From contig CAYOGE010000006.1 in assembly GCA_964403525.1 (NCBI GenBank), positions 1 to 64,000 of the forward strand: 64,000 nt of DNA, read 5' to 3'. The position numbers and the translations under genes are program-made. The notes under the pieces were generated by a model. That model worked only from the letters and a program-made list of their open reading frames with translations. It did no database searches and was not told the DNA's origin. Source of the DNA: JAJTGZ01 sp964403525. GTDB lineage: Bacteria > Planctomycetota > Phycisphaerae > Phycisphaerales > UBA1924. Below are positions 16,281 through 26,894 of this stretch, in pieces (positions within the stretch are counted from its first letter, which is position 1; every line of letters starts with the position of its first letter).

Positions 16281-16322
16281 CGGGGTGCTCCATTTCGCGG
16301 GGACGAACCCTCCATCGTCAGC

Positions 16323-16542
16323 AGACGGGGCGGACTTAAGGCAATCGCCGCGATTGGCGTGCAGATCGAGCGACCGCACGCCAAGCAACGCGGATGGAGG
16401 CCGAACAGCGGGATCGACGCGCAATCGCCGCGTGTGCGCAACATCCGCGCGGGTTGGCCGCCAACCCCGCTTGGTGCGCGGCAAACGTCGTGTCTGCGCT
16501 GCAAACGTGGCGTTTGCTGCGCAGATGGAGCAAACGCTCACT
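16323..16542. repeat. Eleven degenerate 20-bp tandem units
   Basis: Cut every 20 bases from 16323, the units share a rough AAACGnCGCGnTTGCnCnGC pattern. In the ten units from 16343, column 14 is G in 10/10, column 1 is A in 9/10, column 20 is C in 9/10, column 4 is C or T in 10/10, and column 8 is G in 8/10. Some units hold short perfect dyads such as CAATCG-ccg-CGATTG and GCAAACG-tgg-CGTTTGC. A decayed tandem repeat or an iteron-like binding array are both possible. Confidence 0.5.
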
Positions 16543-16609
16543 GCGGCGAGCTCTGCGGGGAAAGGGGCAGTGCGGCCGCCTTCGGCCCCGTCGGGGCCGC
16601 GGGATGTAG

Positions 16610-16650
16610 CCACGGGTGGAGCGAGGCCGAAGGCCGAGCGGAACCCGTGG
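16610..16650 (+). repeat. REP-like palindrome, copy 1
   Basis: CCACGGGT (16610-16617) pairs with ACCCGTGG (16643-16650), with an inner GGCC-GAA-GGCC stem. Flanks are GTAGC on the left and ACAGG on the right. Copy 2 at 16760-16796 is the same element in the opposite orientation. Confidence 0.75.
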
Positions 16651-16759
16651 ACAGGGAGCGCGCTCATCGACTGGCCCGGTGGGGCAGAGGAGTTCGGACC
16701 GCGCGGACGATCGTGGAGTTCCTCCGCCCCTCCGGGGCGGGCGCGAGACTCTTCGCTGT

Positions 16760-16796
16760 CCACGGGTTCGGGCCGCTGCGCGGCCTCCACCCGTGG
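16760..16796 (-). repeat. REP-like palindrome, copy 2 (inverted)
   Basis: CCACGGGT (16760-16767) pairs with ACCCGTGG (16789-16796); flanks CTGT and GCTAC mirror those of copy 1. The pair, about 110 bp apart and in opposite orientation, resembles a BIME-type arrangement of REP elements. Confidence 0.75.
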
Positions 16797-16872
16797 CTAC
16801 AACCCGCCCGCCCCTTCGGGGCTCGGGAGGGCGTCTCCCCTTCGCACATCCCACGTCCTCCGCCGTTCCGAG

Positions 16873-16878
16873 TAGACT
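16873..16878 (+). promoter_or_regulatory. -10 box (TAGACT) of the zinc-ribbon gene
   Basis: TAGACT, six bases, then the GTG start at 16885, without an SD. This is the leaderless geometry also seen at 10429, 15360, 26895 and 54253. Confidence 0.5.
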
Positions 16879-16884
16879 CCATCC

Positions 16885-17418
16885 GTGGCGAAGACCGGGG
16901 ACAAAGCGAAAGGGTCAGCAAGCGGGGGCAAGCGAAGAGCCGCGGGGTGGACGCTGCTTCTTCTCGGCCTGCTGGTGGCGGGGGTGTGGGTGGCGAGCGG
17001 GTGGTGGTCGTTTCTGCGTGTAAGGACAAGCCCCGCTGGAGATATGACGGTGCTCGCCGTCGAGAGCGGGCGAATTGGTTGGGAATCAGGAATCGTCAAT
17101 AACCGCGGATTCCCGCAGCATGAACGTGTGATCTATGCGCGTGAACGGATAATCGGAGGAATCCCCAACTGGGAGTTCTATATCGATATCCGGCACTCGC
17201 ACGGGAGCCTTCCTCTTTGGCCCTCCCTCCCCGTCATCTGGACCCCCGCCGCGCTGCTCCTCCGCTCCGGGTACCTCGCGCGGCGGCGGGCGAACACGGG
17301 ACAGTGCGGCAAGTGCGGCTACGACCTCGCGGGGCTTGCGGCGGATGCCCCGTGCCCTGAGTGCGGGGGGGCGGGAAGACAAAGACGAGTTAAACACGGA
17401 GAGCACGGAGCACACTGA
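16885..17418 (+). CDS. Membrane protein with C-terminal zinc ribbon, planctomycete type
   Basis: 177 residues. A Lys/Gly-rich start precedes a membrane segment (about 20-40); a second hydrophobic stretch lies near 112-128. The C-terminus has C141-GK-C144-GYDLAGLAAD and C157-PE-C160-GG, a zinc ribbon typical of a large lineage-specific family in Phycisphaerae. The cysteines are intact. The last nine residues (VKHGEHGAH) and the stop codon are encoded by the left arm of an intergenic repeat, so the original C-terminus may have been replaced by repeat insertion. Function unknown. Confidence 0.75.
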   Translation: MAKTGDKAKGSASGGKRRAAGWTLLLLGLLVAGVWVASGWWSFLRVRTSPAGDMTVLAVESGRIGWESGIVNNRGFPQHERVIYARERIIGGIPNWEFYIDIRHSHGSLPLWPSLPVIWTPAALLLRSGYLARRRANTGQCGKCGYDLAGLAADAPCPECGGAGRQRRVKHGEHGAH

Positions 17419-17505
17419 GGAAGGCAGAGAAGTAAGAAGTGTGGCGGCGTTGACACAGCTCACTCCTCCTTGCCTTCCTCCGTGATCTCCGTGTGCTCCG
17501 TGTTT
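17392..17505. repeat. Inverted pair of CACGGAG-type repeats
   Basis: The 35-base arms 17392-17426 and 17471-17505 are reverse complements at 30 of 35 positions and consist of CACGGAG units. A CATCCGTG-TTCATCCGCGG segment follows at 17527-17544. Repeats of this style occur between genes in many planctomycete genomes. The left arm runs into the 3' end of the zinc-ribbon gene. Confidence 0.7.
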
Positions 17506-17588
17506 CAACCTGTCTTGATCCGCGCCCATCCGTGTTCATCCGCGGCTGCTCTCTGCCTCGGGCAATGCGGCCACACCGCACCCGAACG

Positions 17589-17617
17589 AAAAAGGCCCGG
17601 GCGTGCGCCCGGGCCTT
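17589..17617 (-). terminator. Terminator of ppdK
   Basis: Read on the minus strand, a perfect 9-bp GC stem (GGCCCGGGC and GCCCGGGCC, extended by two A-T pairs) with a 4-base loop runs into five T residues. It lies about 70 bp beyond the ppdK stop. Confidence 0.85.
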
Positions 17618-17686
17618 GGTGGTTATTGAGGAGGCGTTCGTTCAGAACGCGTTGCTCGACTTCCGGCTGCACGAGCTTCGCTCGTT

Positions 17687-20473
<2,787 letters not shown>

Positions 20474-20676
20474 GAAGGGCTCCAGTCAGACCCGGAACAA
20501 CCGGCCCGCGGGGGACGAATGTTCGGGATAAGTTCGTGCGGTACGTGGATTGCAACCCGCTCGCGCAGGTCCCGCGCACAGTGCTTTCAATACTAGGACT
20601 CTCACCCGGTCGGATCGAGGTTTTGGGTGATGCGCAAGGCTCGACTCGGCCCCGCCTCTCCGTACCATGCGGCCGA

Positions 20677-22179
20677 ATGTCCACAACCACTGCAAGCCCT
20701 GCCCGGATCGAAAAACTCTCCTGGAACGCCTCCGTCGAGCAGGTGCTCGCCTCCTGGCCGCGCGACCGCTGGCTGGCAGCGATGATCTCATCGGGCAAGC
20801 AGATCGAGGGGGGGCGCGACCGCTGGTCGATCATCGCTCAGCCGATCGCGGCGGTCCCCGTGGGCGGTTCCGGCGCTGGCCGGCGCGGCCATGGCGGCAG
20901 CGGCTTCCCGCGTCTGTCCCCGAAGCTGGGGCCAAGCGCTGCATCAATCGAAGTTCCTGACGTTGGTTCGGCCGACGATCGCCCGCCGTTTGTGGGAGGG
21001 TGGATCGCTTCGCTCCGCTACGAGCTTGGCGGCGTGATCGAACCGGCCGGCGCTGGCGAGCGTGACGACGGCGGCTGGAAGGCCGTCTGGTTCTGCTGCC
21101 CCACCGCGCTGGTGCACGACCACAAGACCGGCACCTGGTGGCACGTGCAGGCACCGGTGGATGCCAAGCTGCTCGACACGCCCTCACGCCCCGATGGTGA
21201 GGCCCCAGCCTGGCCCACGTACGACGCTCCACCCTCAGATGCGCCCCAAGCGTCTGCCGAATCGGCGTTCTCGATCGGCCCGTTCACCAGCGGTACCGGC
21301 CAGCGTCGATACACACGCGCGGTGAAGATCGCTCTGGGGCACATCGCCGACGGCGACATCTACCAGGTGAATCTGACACACCAGCTCCACGCGCCGTTTA
21401 AGGGTTCGTCGCGGGCCCTGATGCAGCAGTTGCTCGGGCGCGCCCAGCCGTGGTACGGCGCGTACCTGGAATACCCCCTGCGTGCCGGCAAGCGCGAGGC
21501 GATCGCCTGCTCTTCGCCCGAGATGTTTCTTTCAGTCACCCGCGACGGGCGCGTCTCCACCCGGCCGATGAAGGGGACCCGCGCAGGCGTGTCCGACGCA
21601 GCGGGCCTCCGCGACAGCGAGAAGGAACAGGCCGAGCTGACCATGATCGTCGACCTCATGCGCTCCGACCTCGGCAGGGTCTGCATCCCGGGGTCCATCG
21701 CCGTCGACAGCCCGCGCGACATCGAGGCCCACGCCGGCGGAACGCTGCTGCAGGCAACCGCAACCGTCAGCGGCCAGCTGCGCCCGGACGCGACCATCGA
21801 CGAACTGCTCGCGGCGACGTTCCCCGGCGGCTCGGTCACCGGCGCACCCAAGATCCGCGCCATGCAGATCATCAACCGGCTCGAGCGTGAGAACCGCGGC
21901 CAGTACTGCGGCGCTGTCGGGTTCGTCAGCCTCTGCGGGACCAGCGCTTTCAACATCGCCATCCGCACGGCCTCGATCCAGGGGCCGGTCGAGCAGGGAG
22001 CCATCGACGGCTTCCGGCCGGGGTCATCGCTCGCCTACGGCGTGGGAGCGGGGATCGTCGCCGACAGCGACCCGTCCGCGGAGTGGCAGGAGACCCTCGA
22101 CAAGGCCAAGGTTCTGCTTGACCTTGCGGGGGCAACCGAGGTGGCCGAGCCGGTGATCGACGAGGACGATGAACTGTGA
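20677..22179 (+). CDS. pabB: Aminodeoxychorismate synthase component I
   Basis: 500 residues. Chorismate-binding motifs include DGDIYQVNLTHQL, FSPEMFLSV-like SSPEMFLSVTRDGRVSTRP, PMKGTRAG (the pabB-type Lys), MIVDLMRSDLGRVC, FPGGSVTGAPKIRAMQII and YCGAVGFVS. PabB makes 4-amino-4-deoxychorismate, the p-aminobenzoate precursor of folate; anthranilate synthase TrpE is the alternative, but the PxKGT lysine and the neighbour favour PabB. The ATG at 20677 is preferred over an open upstream extension. Its stop overlaps the GTG of the Nudix gene (GTGA). No pabA or pabC is adjacent. Confidence 0.88.
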   Translation: MSTTTASPARIEKLSWNASVEQVLASWPRDRWLAAMISSGKQIEGGRDRWSIIAQPIAAVPVGGSGAGRRGHGGSGFPRLSPKLGPSAASIEVPDVGSADDRPPFVGGWIASLRYELGGVIEPAGAGERDDGGWKAVWFCCPTALVHDHKTGTWWHVQAPVDAKLLDTPSRPDGEAPAWPTYDAPPSDAPQASAESAFSIGPFTSGTGQRRYTRAVKIALGHIADGDIYQVNLTHQLHAPFKGSSRALMQQLLGRAQPWYGAYLEYPLRAGKREAIACSSPEMFLSVTRDGRVSTRPMKGTRAGVSDAAGLRDSEKEQAELTMIVDLMRSDLGRVCIPGSIAVDSPRDIEAHAGGTLLQATATVSGQLRPDATIDELLAATFPGGSVTGAPKIRAMQIINRLERENRGQYCGAVGFVSLCGTSAFNIAIRTASIQGPVEQGAIDGFRPGSSLAYGVGAGIVADSDPSAEWQETLDKAKVLLDLAGATEVAEPVIDEDDEL

Positions 22180-22706
22180 CGGGCGTGCCGCACGGGTCAG
22201 CGTCGTCCGGCCCGCGCATCCGCACCGACATTGTCGATCTGTATGTTCTCAGGCCGACGGGCGCATCCTTCCAGGTGCTCCAGCTGCTGCGAGCCGAAGC
22301 GCCGCTCGCCGGCACGTGGCAACCGGTGATGGGGCATGTCGAAAAGGGCGAGACGGCGGTCGCCGCGGCAGCGCGCGAGGCGGGCGAGGAACTCGGCCTG
22401 AACCTCGCCGACGAGCAATCGTGCATAGACCTTTTCGCGCTGGAGCAGGTCCACCCGTTCTTCATCGCCGAGCTCGACGCGGTCGTGCTCTCCCCCAGAA
22501 TCGTCGCGGTGGTGGGGGAGGGATGGGAGCCGTCACTCAATCACGAGCACGAGGCCATCAGGTGGCAGCCGATCGAGAGCGCACCGGCCGCGTTCATGTG
22601 GCCGGGTCAACGCGCAGCCCTCGGTGAGATTCTGTCCCTGCTCGACCGGGCCCACGAGGCGACCAGGCACGCGCTCCGGATCGACCGTTCCAAGCTGTTG
22701 GTCTGA
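22176..22706 (+). CDS. Nudix hydrolase, NudB-like
   Basis: 176 residues. The Nudix box is complete at G53-L75 (GHVEKGE, seven residues, then REAGEELGL). The preceding TWQPVMGHVEKGET resembles the WQ.V.G..E.GE segment of dihydroneopterin triphosphate diphosphatase (NudB), and the protein starts translation inside the pabB stop codon. NudB removes pyrophosphate in the pterin branch of folate synthesis, so a pairing with pabB makes sense. The family call is firm; the folate role is inference. Other Nudix substrates cannot be excluded. Confidence 0.85.
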   Translation: MTGVPHGSASSGPRIRTDIVDLYVLRPTGASFQVLQLLRAEAPLAGTWQPVMGHVEKGETAVAAAAREAGEELGLNLADEQSCIDLFALEQVHPFFIAELDAVVLSPRIVAVVGEGWEPSLNHEHEAIRWQPIESAPAAFMWPGQRAALGEILSLLDRAHEATRHALRIDRSKLLV

Positions 22707-22712
22707 GGCCGG

Positions 22713-23777
22713 TCAGGCCGCCTTTGAGCCCGTGCGGCGCTTGCGCGCTTCGGCGACGAAGTCTTCGATCGCTTCGGTCAGCTTGCTCATCGGTTCGCCG
22801 CTCTGGGCGGCCCAGAGCCCGCGGCGCCACAGCCACCTGCGCAGCACGCTCGTCTGATCGTCGAGCGTGTCGAGCCTGACCGCCGCGTCCTCGATGCTCA
22901 TCGTGCGAACCGGCTGGTGGGCGAGGCTCAGCATCGTCCACAGGCCCGACTCTGCGGGCCCGCGGTCTCGCAGCACATAGCCCTTGGTGTAGCGCTCCTC
23001 GTTCGGCGACGCGACGTCGCGGCCGAAGAGCTCGCGGGCGCACTGGGGGCTCAGCACCGCAAGCTGCATCGCTTCAAACCCCATCATCGCCTCGTGCTTG
23101 AGCAGTTCGAGCGGGTCGTGACGGCGGTCGTGCATCGCGGCCGCCTCCGCGTTGAAGTACAACGGCATGCCCAGCCAGCGTTGCAGCCTCCACGCCAGCT
23201 CAACATCCTCGTACGCGCCCTTGGAAAGCTGCTTGACAAAGCCGCCGAGCCGGCGCGGCGCGTCGGCGGGCATCGAAAGGTTCACGCTCCACGCGTGCCG
23301 GTAGCCCCAGTCGTAAGCAGCGTCCGCGGTCGTGCCCCCGCGGATGACCTGCCCGCTGCACATCGCGCCGCGTTCGCGGATCAGCTTGTCGAAGAGGCGG
23401 TCGGGCTCGTGCACGGCCCAGGGCGTCGCGCCCATCACCATCGCACCCTTGCCGCAGGCCATTCCCTGTGCCATCAGGTGCGCCTCAAGGCACTGGTCGC
23501 TGGGCACCATGCTCTCGCTCAACCAGAGCAGGTACTTCCCGCGGGCGTGCTCGAGCAGCCGGTTCCGGGTGGCCGCCGGACCCGCCCTCGGAAAGCTCAG
23601 CATCGTGAAGTTGCTCGGCACGCTCCCCATCGCGCCCAGCTCTCCGTCCTCCGGCCCGTCGATCCCCACCAGCACCTCGTAGCGCTCCTTCGGCAGGCTC
23701 TGGCGCGACAGCGCACTGATGCACGCCGAGAGCTTGTGGGGGCGCCCACTGGTCGGGATAAGAACGGACAGGTCCAC
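22713..23777 (-). CDS. Family 2 glycosyltransferase
   Basis: 354 residues starting from GTG with DLSVLIPTSGRPHKLSACI, the GT2 (GT-A fold) nucleotide-sugar-binding strand, then VLVGIDGPEDGE. RLGGFVKQLSKGAYEDVELAWRLQ supplies the late ED motif that usually carries the catalytic base. No membrane segment is visible, so it is cytoplasmic. The acceptor and sugar are unknown. Its 3' end converges on the Nudix gene with a 6-bp gap, and it is divergent from the PilZ gene. Confidence 0.88.
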   Translation of the reverse strand: MDLSVLIPTSGRPHKLSACISALSRQSLPKERYEVLVGIDGPEDGELGAMGSVPSNFTMLSFPRAGPAATRNRLLEHARGKYLLWLSESMVPSDQCLEAHLMAQGMACGKGAMVMGATPWAVHEPDRLFDKLIRERGAMCSGQVIRGGTTADAAYDWGYRHAWSVNLSMPADAPRRLGGFVKQLSKGAYEDVELAWRLQRWLGMPLYFNAEAAAMHDRRHDPLELLKHEAMMGFEAMQLAVLSPQCARELFGRDVASPNEERYTKGYVLRDRGPAESGLWTMLSLAHQPVRTMSIEDAAVRLDTLDDQTSVLRRWLWRRGLWAAQSGEPMSKLTEAIEDFVAEARKRRTGSKAA

Positions 23778-23932
23778 TGCGGCCAGATATCGGCGGTTGC
23801 TGTTCCCTTAATGACGCTGCGCCAGTGATTGCCCGGCTGAGGGAGCGTTCGGAGCGTGTTCGCCGCGCGACCTTGCCGGTTAGGCGGTTTTCAGCTAAAC
23901 CAGCCCGACCGGCTCGACGATACTCGGACCTT

Positions 23933-24286
23933 GTGAGCAAGCACCATCCAGATCGAGCCGACCAGCCCCTCCGCATCGACCGACGAGCGGCCCCGCGCAT
24001 CCCCATCTTGCGGCCAGCACGGATCGTGCGTGAAGGGGCGTCTGCCGGGCTGACGTTCGCACGCACCGCCGACGTCTCACTCGGCGGCGCGCTGATCGAA
24101 GTCACGCCGCCGCGCAAATACGACCCCGGCGAAGCCGTCCGTGTAGCGATCCTCGGCGAGGCGGTTGTCATCGACCCGCGCTCGATGATCGACGCCAGGG
24201 TCGTACGCGTTGAGCACGCCGGACCCGGGCGACAGCGAGTGGCCGTGCGGTTCGATGTCCCGCAGGCGCTCCCGGCGGCTGCTTGA
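23933..24286 (+). CDS. PilZ-domain protein
   Basis: 117 residues from the GTG at 23933; the frame is open to 23825, but that extension is Arg-rich and a GATACT box stands eight bases before the GTG. The PilZ domain shows RRAAPRIPI (RxxxR) near residues 18-22 and TADVSLGGALIE (DxSxxG) near 47-52, the residues that bind cyclic di-GMP, so binding is likely. No other domain is attached. Single PilZ proteins act as c-di-GMP adaptors for motility or polysaccharide export. It lies between a GT2 gene and nadA. Confidence 0.8.
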   Translation: MSKHHPDRADQPLRIDRRAAPRIPILRPARIVREGASAGLTFARTADVSLGGALIEVTPPRKYDPGEAVRVAILGEAVVIDPRSMIDARVVRVEHAGPGRQRVAVRFDVPQALPAAA

Positions 24287-24372
24287 GCCCGCGATGAAGC
24301 CTCAACCCAGCGCCGCTCCCTACTGTCCATCGCCGGCGCGTTGTGCGCGGGCGATGGAGGCGATGCTTCGAC

Positions 24373-25632
24373 ATGCTCTGGCAACCGGCACTGCCCGAGA
24401 GTTACACCAAGGCCTCACCGGCCGAACTGGCCGCGTCGATCGCTGCGCGCCGCAAGGAGCTGGGGACGCGGCTTGTCATCCTCGGCCACCACTACCAGGT
24501 TGACCAGGTCATCCAGCACGCCGACTTCACCGGCGATTCGCTCAAGCTCTCGCAACTGGCAGCGGAGAAGGTCGCGGCGGGCGGCGCCGAGTTTGTCGTG
24601 TTCTGCGGCGTCCACTTCATGGCCGAGACGGCCGACATGCTCACCCCCCCGGGCGTGGCGGTGATTCTCCCAGACCTCTCTGCGGGCTGCTCGATGGCCG
24701 ACATGGCCGACTACGACGACGCCGTCGCCGCGTGGGACGCACTCCACGCGAAGCTCAACTCGTCCTCCCCGCGCGGCAGGTGGAACGGGCGCATCATCCC
24801 CGTGACGTATATCAACTCCACAGCGGCGATCAAGGCCTTCGTGGGCAGAAACGGCGGCGCTGTGTGCACGTCGTCAAACGCCCTTGCCGTCTTGAAGTGG
24901 GCGTTCGCGGGCGGCACGGTCGCGCGGAAAAAGGGTGAGGAGATCAAGGTGATGTTCCTCCCCGATCAGCACCTCGGCCGCAATACGTGCGCCGCGATCG
25001 GCGTCGACGTCAAGGCCGCAACCTGCCTGTTCGACCCGCGCAAGGCGACCGCCGGCGACCCCCTCGGCGGCGCAACTCCGCAGCAGATACGCGACGCCGC
25101 GGCGATCCTCTGGGCTGGGCACTGCTCTGTCCACAAGCTCTTCCGCCCCGAGCACGTCCGTGCGATCCGCGATGAGGAAGCGCTGCTCGCCCCCGCCGCG
25201 CGCACGAAGGTGCTCGTTCACCCAGAGTGCGCAAAGGAAGTGGTCGACCTCGCCGACCTCAACGGTTCGACCGAGTTCATCATCAAGACGCTCTCGGCCG
25301 CCCCGGCGGGCAGCCGGTGGGCCGTCGGAACCGAGGTGCACCTGGTCGCCCGGCTGGCCCGCGAGTGCGCGGTGCGCAACGTGCACGTCCGCATCCTCTC
25401 AGACTGTCAGTGCCTCTGCACCACGATGTACCGCATCGACCAGCCGCACCTGCTTTGGGTGCTGGACAACCTCGCGGCCGGAAAAGTTGTAAACCGTGTC
25501 TCGGTCCACCCCGAGGCGCAGAAGCTCGCGCTCGCCGCGCTGAGCCGCATGCTCGCGCTGACCCCACCCGGCGCGGCCAAGGCGACGGACGAGCCTGCGT
25601 CAGCGCGCGCAGGTTCGGCCCTGGTTGACTAG
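24373..25632 (+). CDS. nadA: Quinolinate synthase
   Basis: 419 residues, the long NadA form. LVILGHHYQVDQVIQHADFTGDS is split across residues 34-56. The three iron-sulfur Cys positions are present: C78 (VVFCGVHFMAE), C165 (GAVCTSSNALAV) and the C345/C347/C349 cluster (CQCLCTTMYRID). NadA condenses iminoaspartate with dihydroxyacetone phosphate to quinolinate in NAD synthesis. The ATG at 24373 is the family start; an upstream in-frame start adds ten Arg-rich residues. nadB and nadC are not here. The gene converges on the desaturase gene with a 14-bp gap. Confidence 0.95.
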   Translation: MLWQPALPESYTKASPAELAASIAARRKELGTRLVILGHHYQVDQVIQHADFTGDSLKLSQLAAEKVAAGGAEFVVFCGVHFMAETADMLTPPGVAVILPDLSAGCSMADMADYDDAVAAWDALHAKLNSSSPRGRWNGRIIPVTYINSTAAIKAFVGRNGGAVCTSSNALAVLKWAFAGGTVARKKGEEIKVMFLPDQHLGRNTCAAIGVDVKAATCLFDPRKATAGDPLGGATPQQIRDAAAILWAGHCSVHKLFRPEHVRAIRDEEALLAPAARTKVLVHPECAKEVVDLADLNGSTEFIIKTLSAAPAGSRWAVGTEVHLVARLARECAVRNVHVRILSDCQCLCTTMYRIDQPHLLWVLDNLAAGKVVNRVSVHPEAQKLALAALSRMLALTPPGAAKATDEPASARAGSALVD

Positions 25633-25646
25633 ACCAAAGCGGCGCT

Positions 25647-26663
25647 TCAGCGGCGCTTGCTGTTGATGCGGGCCGCGTCAGGAACACGGATCTCACGGGC
25701 AAGACCGACCAGCCCAAGCAGGCGGATAAAGGCGTAGCTGAGGTCGAGCTCCCACCAGCGCAGGCCGTGCCTTGCGCTCGTCGGGAAGGCGTGGTGGTTG
25801 TTGTGCCACCCCTCGCCCATCGCCAGGATGCCGACCACCGCGTTGTTGCGGCTTTCGTCGTGGCTTTCAAACGGCTTGCTCCCCCACAGGTGGCACACAG
25901 AGTTCACGCTCCAGGTGATGTGGTGAACCATCAGCACGCGCACCAGGCCGCCCCACAGAAAGCCCAGCAACGCGCCCGACCACGTCAGCGTGATCAGCCC
26001 GCCCAGCACCGCCGGGATGATCAGCCCCGCCAGCACAAGCCACGGGAACTGCCTGCTCGCGGCCACGAGCGCCTTGTCCTTACGCAGGTCCACCGTGTAC
26101 TTGGCCAGGCCCTCGGCCGGATCGCGCAGCAGCCAGCCCACGTGTGCGTGGAACGCACCCTTGGTCATCGCCCAGAACCCCTCGCCCCACGAACCGTTCG
26201 CGCTCATGTGCGGCGAGTGCGGGTCCTCGGCCGTGTCGGAGTGCTGGTGGTGCTTCCGGTGCTCGCCGCACCAGCGGATCACCGGGCCCTGCGCAGCCAT
26301 CGACCCCGCCGCCGCCAGCAGGTAGCGGACAACCGCCGGCGAGTTGAACGACTTGTGCGTGGCCATGCGGTGGAACCCGACGGTGATGCCGATCGCCGTC
26401 ACGAGGTACATCAGGCCCATGATCGCAAGCTGCACCCAGTCAAAGGCGATGCCCCACAGCAGCCCGATCGCCGCGAGCAGCCCGACAACCGGCAGAAGCA
26501 CCGCCGTCAGGTTGATCAGCTTCAGCTTCCGCTCGCCCGGGTTCACCCCCCACGCCGCGCCCGCCCTGCCGATGACGCCCGCTGTCTCTTTGGCCTCTAC
26601 CACGCACGGCGCTCGTTCGGTCGCGCTCTGAGGCACCGCACCATCCTTGGCAAGCATTGTCAT
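25647..26663 (-). CDS. Membrane fatty acid desaturase (delta-9 type)
   Basis: 338 residues from the ATG at 26663, preceded by GGAG; a start 12 codons upstream is possible. It has four or more membrane segments and all three histidine boxes: H98-RMAT-H103, H135-RK-HH (138, 139) and H287-NN-HH (290, 291) in EGWHNNHHAFP. This spacing is that of acyl-CoA or acyl-lipid delta-9 desaturases, di-iron enzymes that insert a cis double bond into saturated acyl chains. It is divergent from pheA; temperature regulation cannot be judged. Confidence 0.93.
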   Translation of the reverse strand: MTMLAKDGAVPQSATERAPCVVEAKETAGVIGRAGAAWGVNPGERKLKLINLTAVLLPVVGLLAAIGLLWGIAFDWVQLAIMGLMYLVTAIGITVGFHRMATHKSFNSPAVVRYLLAAAGSMAAQGPVIRWCGEHRKHHQHSDTAEDPHSPHMSANGSWGEGFWAMTKGAFHAHVGWLLRDPAEGLAKYTVDLRKDKALVAASRQFPWLVLAGLIIPAVLGGLITLTWSGALLGFLWGGLVRVLMVHHITWSVNSVCHLWGSKPFESHDESRNNAVVGILAMGEGWHNNHHAFPTSARHGLRWWELDLSYAFIRLLGLVGLAREIRVPDAARINSKRR

Positions 26664-26882
26664 GACCAGCTCCAGCGTGCAGACCACCCCGGCCTGCAAG
26701 CGGGTATTCTACGACCGGCACACGCGCCAGACCGGGGCAATCTGCCCTAACACGAACTTCTTCATCGTCGAGACCGGGGAAAGCCCCGCAGTGTCATCCA
26801 AGTTGCGCGGTCATCGGCGCGCCGGCCGGCTCCAGGGCGCTGCAATCGACGATCATCCTGCGAGCGGCACGCGCCGCTGGCC

Positions 26883-26888
26883 GATACT
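26883..26888 (+). promoter_or_regulatory. -10 box (GATACT) of pheA
   Basis: GATACT is followed by six bases and the ATG at 26895, with no SD. It shares the spacing of the other leaderless candidates in the window. Confidence 0.45.
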
Positions 26889-26894
26889 CGGGGC

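Larger units (their letters stand above)
16281..16884. other. 604-bp non-coding stretch rich in repeats
   Basis: No convincing gene lies here. It holds an eleven-unit 20-bp periodic element (16323-16542), a GC-rich hairpin around 16577-16603, and two mirror-image palindromic repeats (16610-16650 and 16760-16796). Between these is another inverted pair (GGGGC-GAGGA near 16681 and TCCTC-GCCCC near 16724). The last bases carry the -10 box of the zinc-ribbon gene. Confidence 0.6.

Noticed and set aside
16323..16542. CRISPR array
   Set aside because: The units have a 20-bp period without conserved repeats separated by unique spacers, and no cas gene is near.
16281..16790. N-terminal extension of the FN3-like protein gene to 398 residues
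   Set aside because: The extra 170 codons run through palindromic repeats and the 20-bp element; the MRYPVPLSEF start matches the family pattern.
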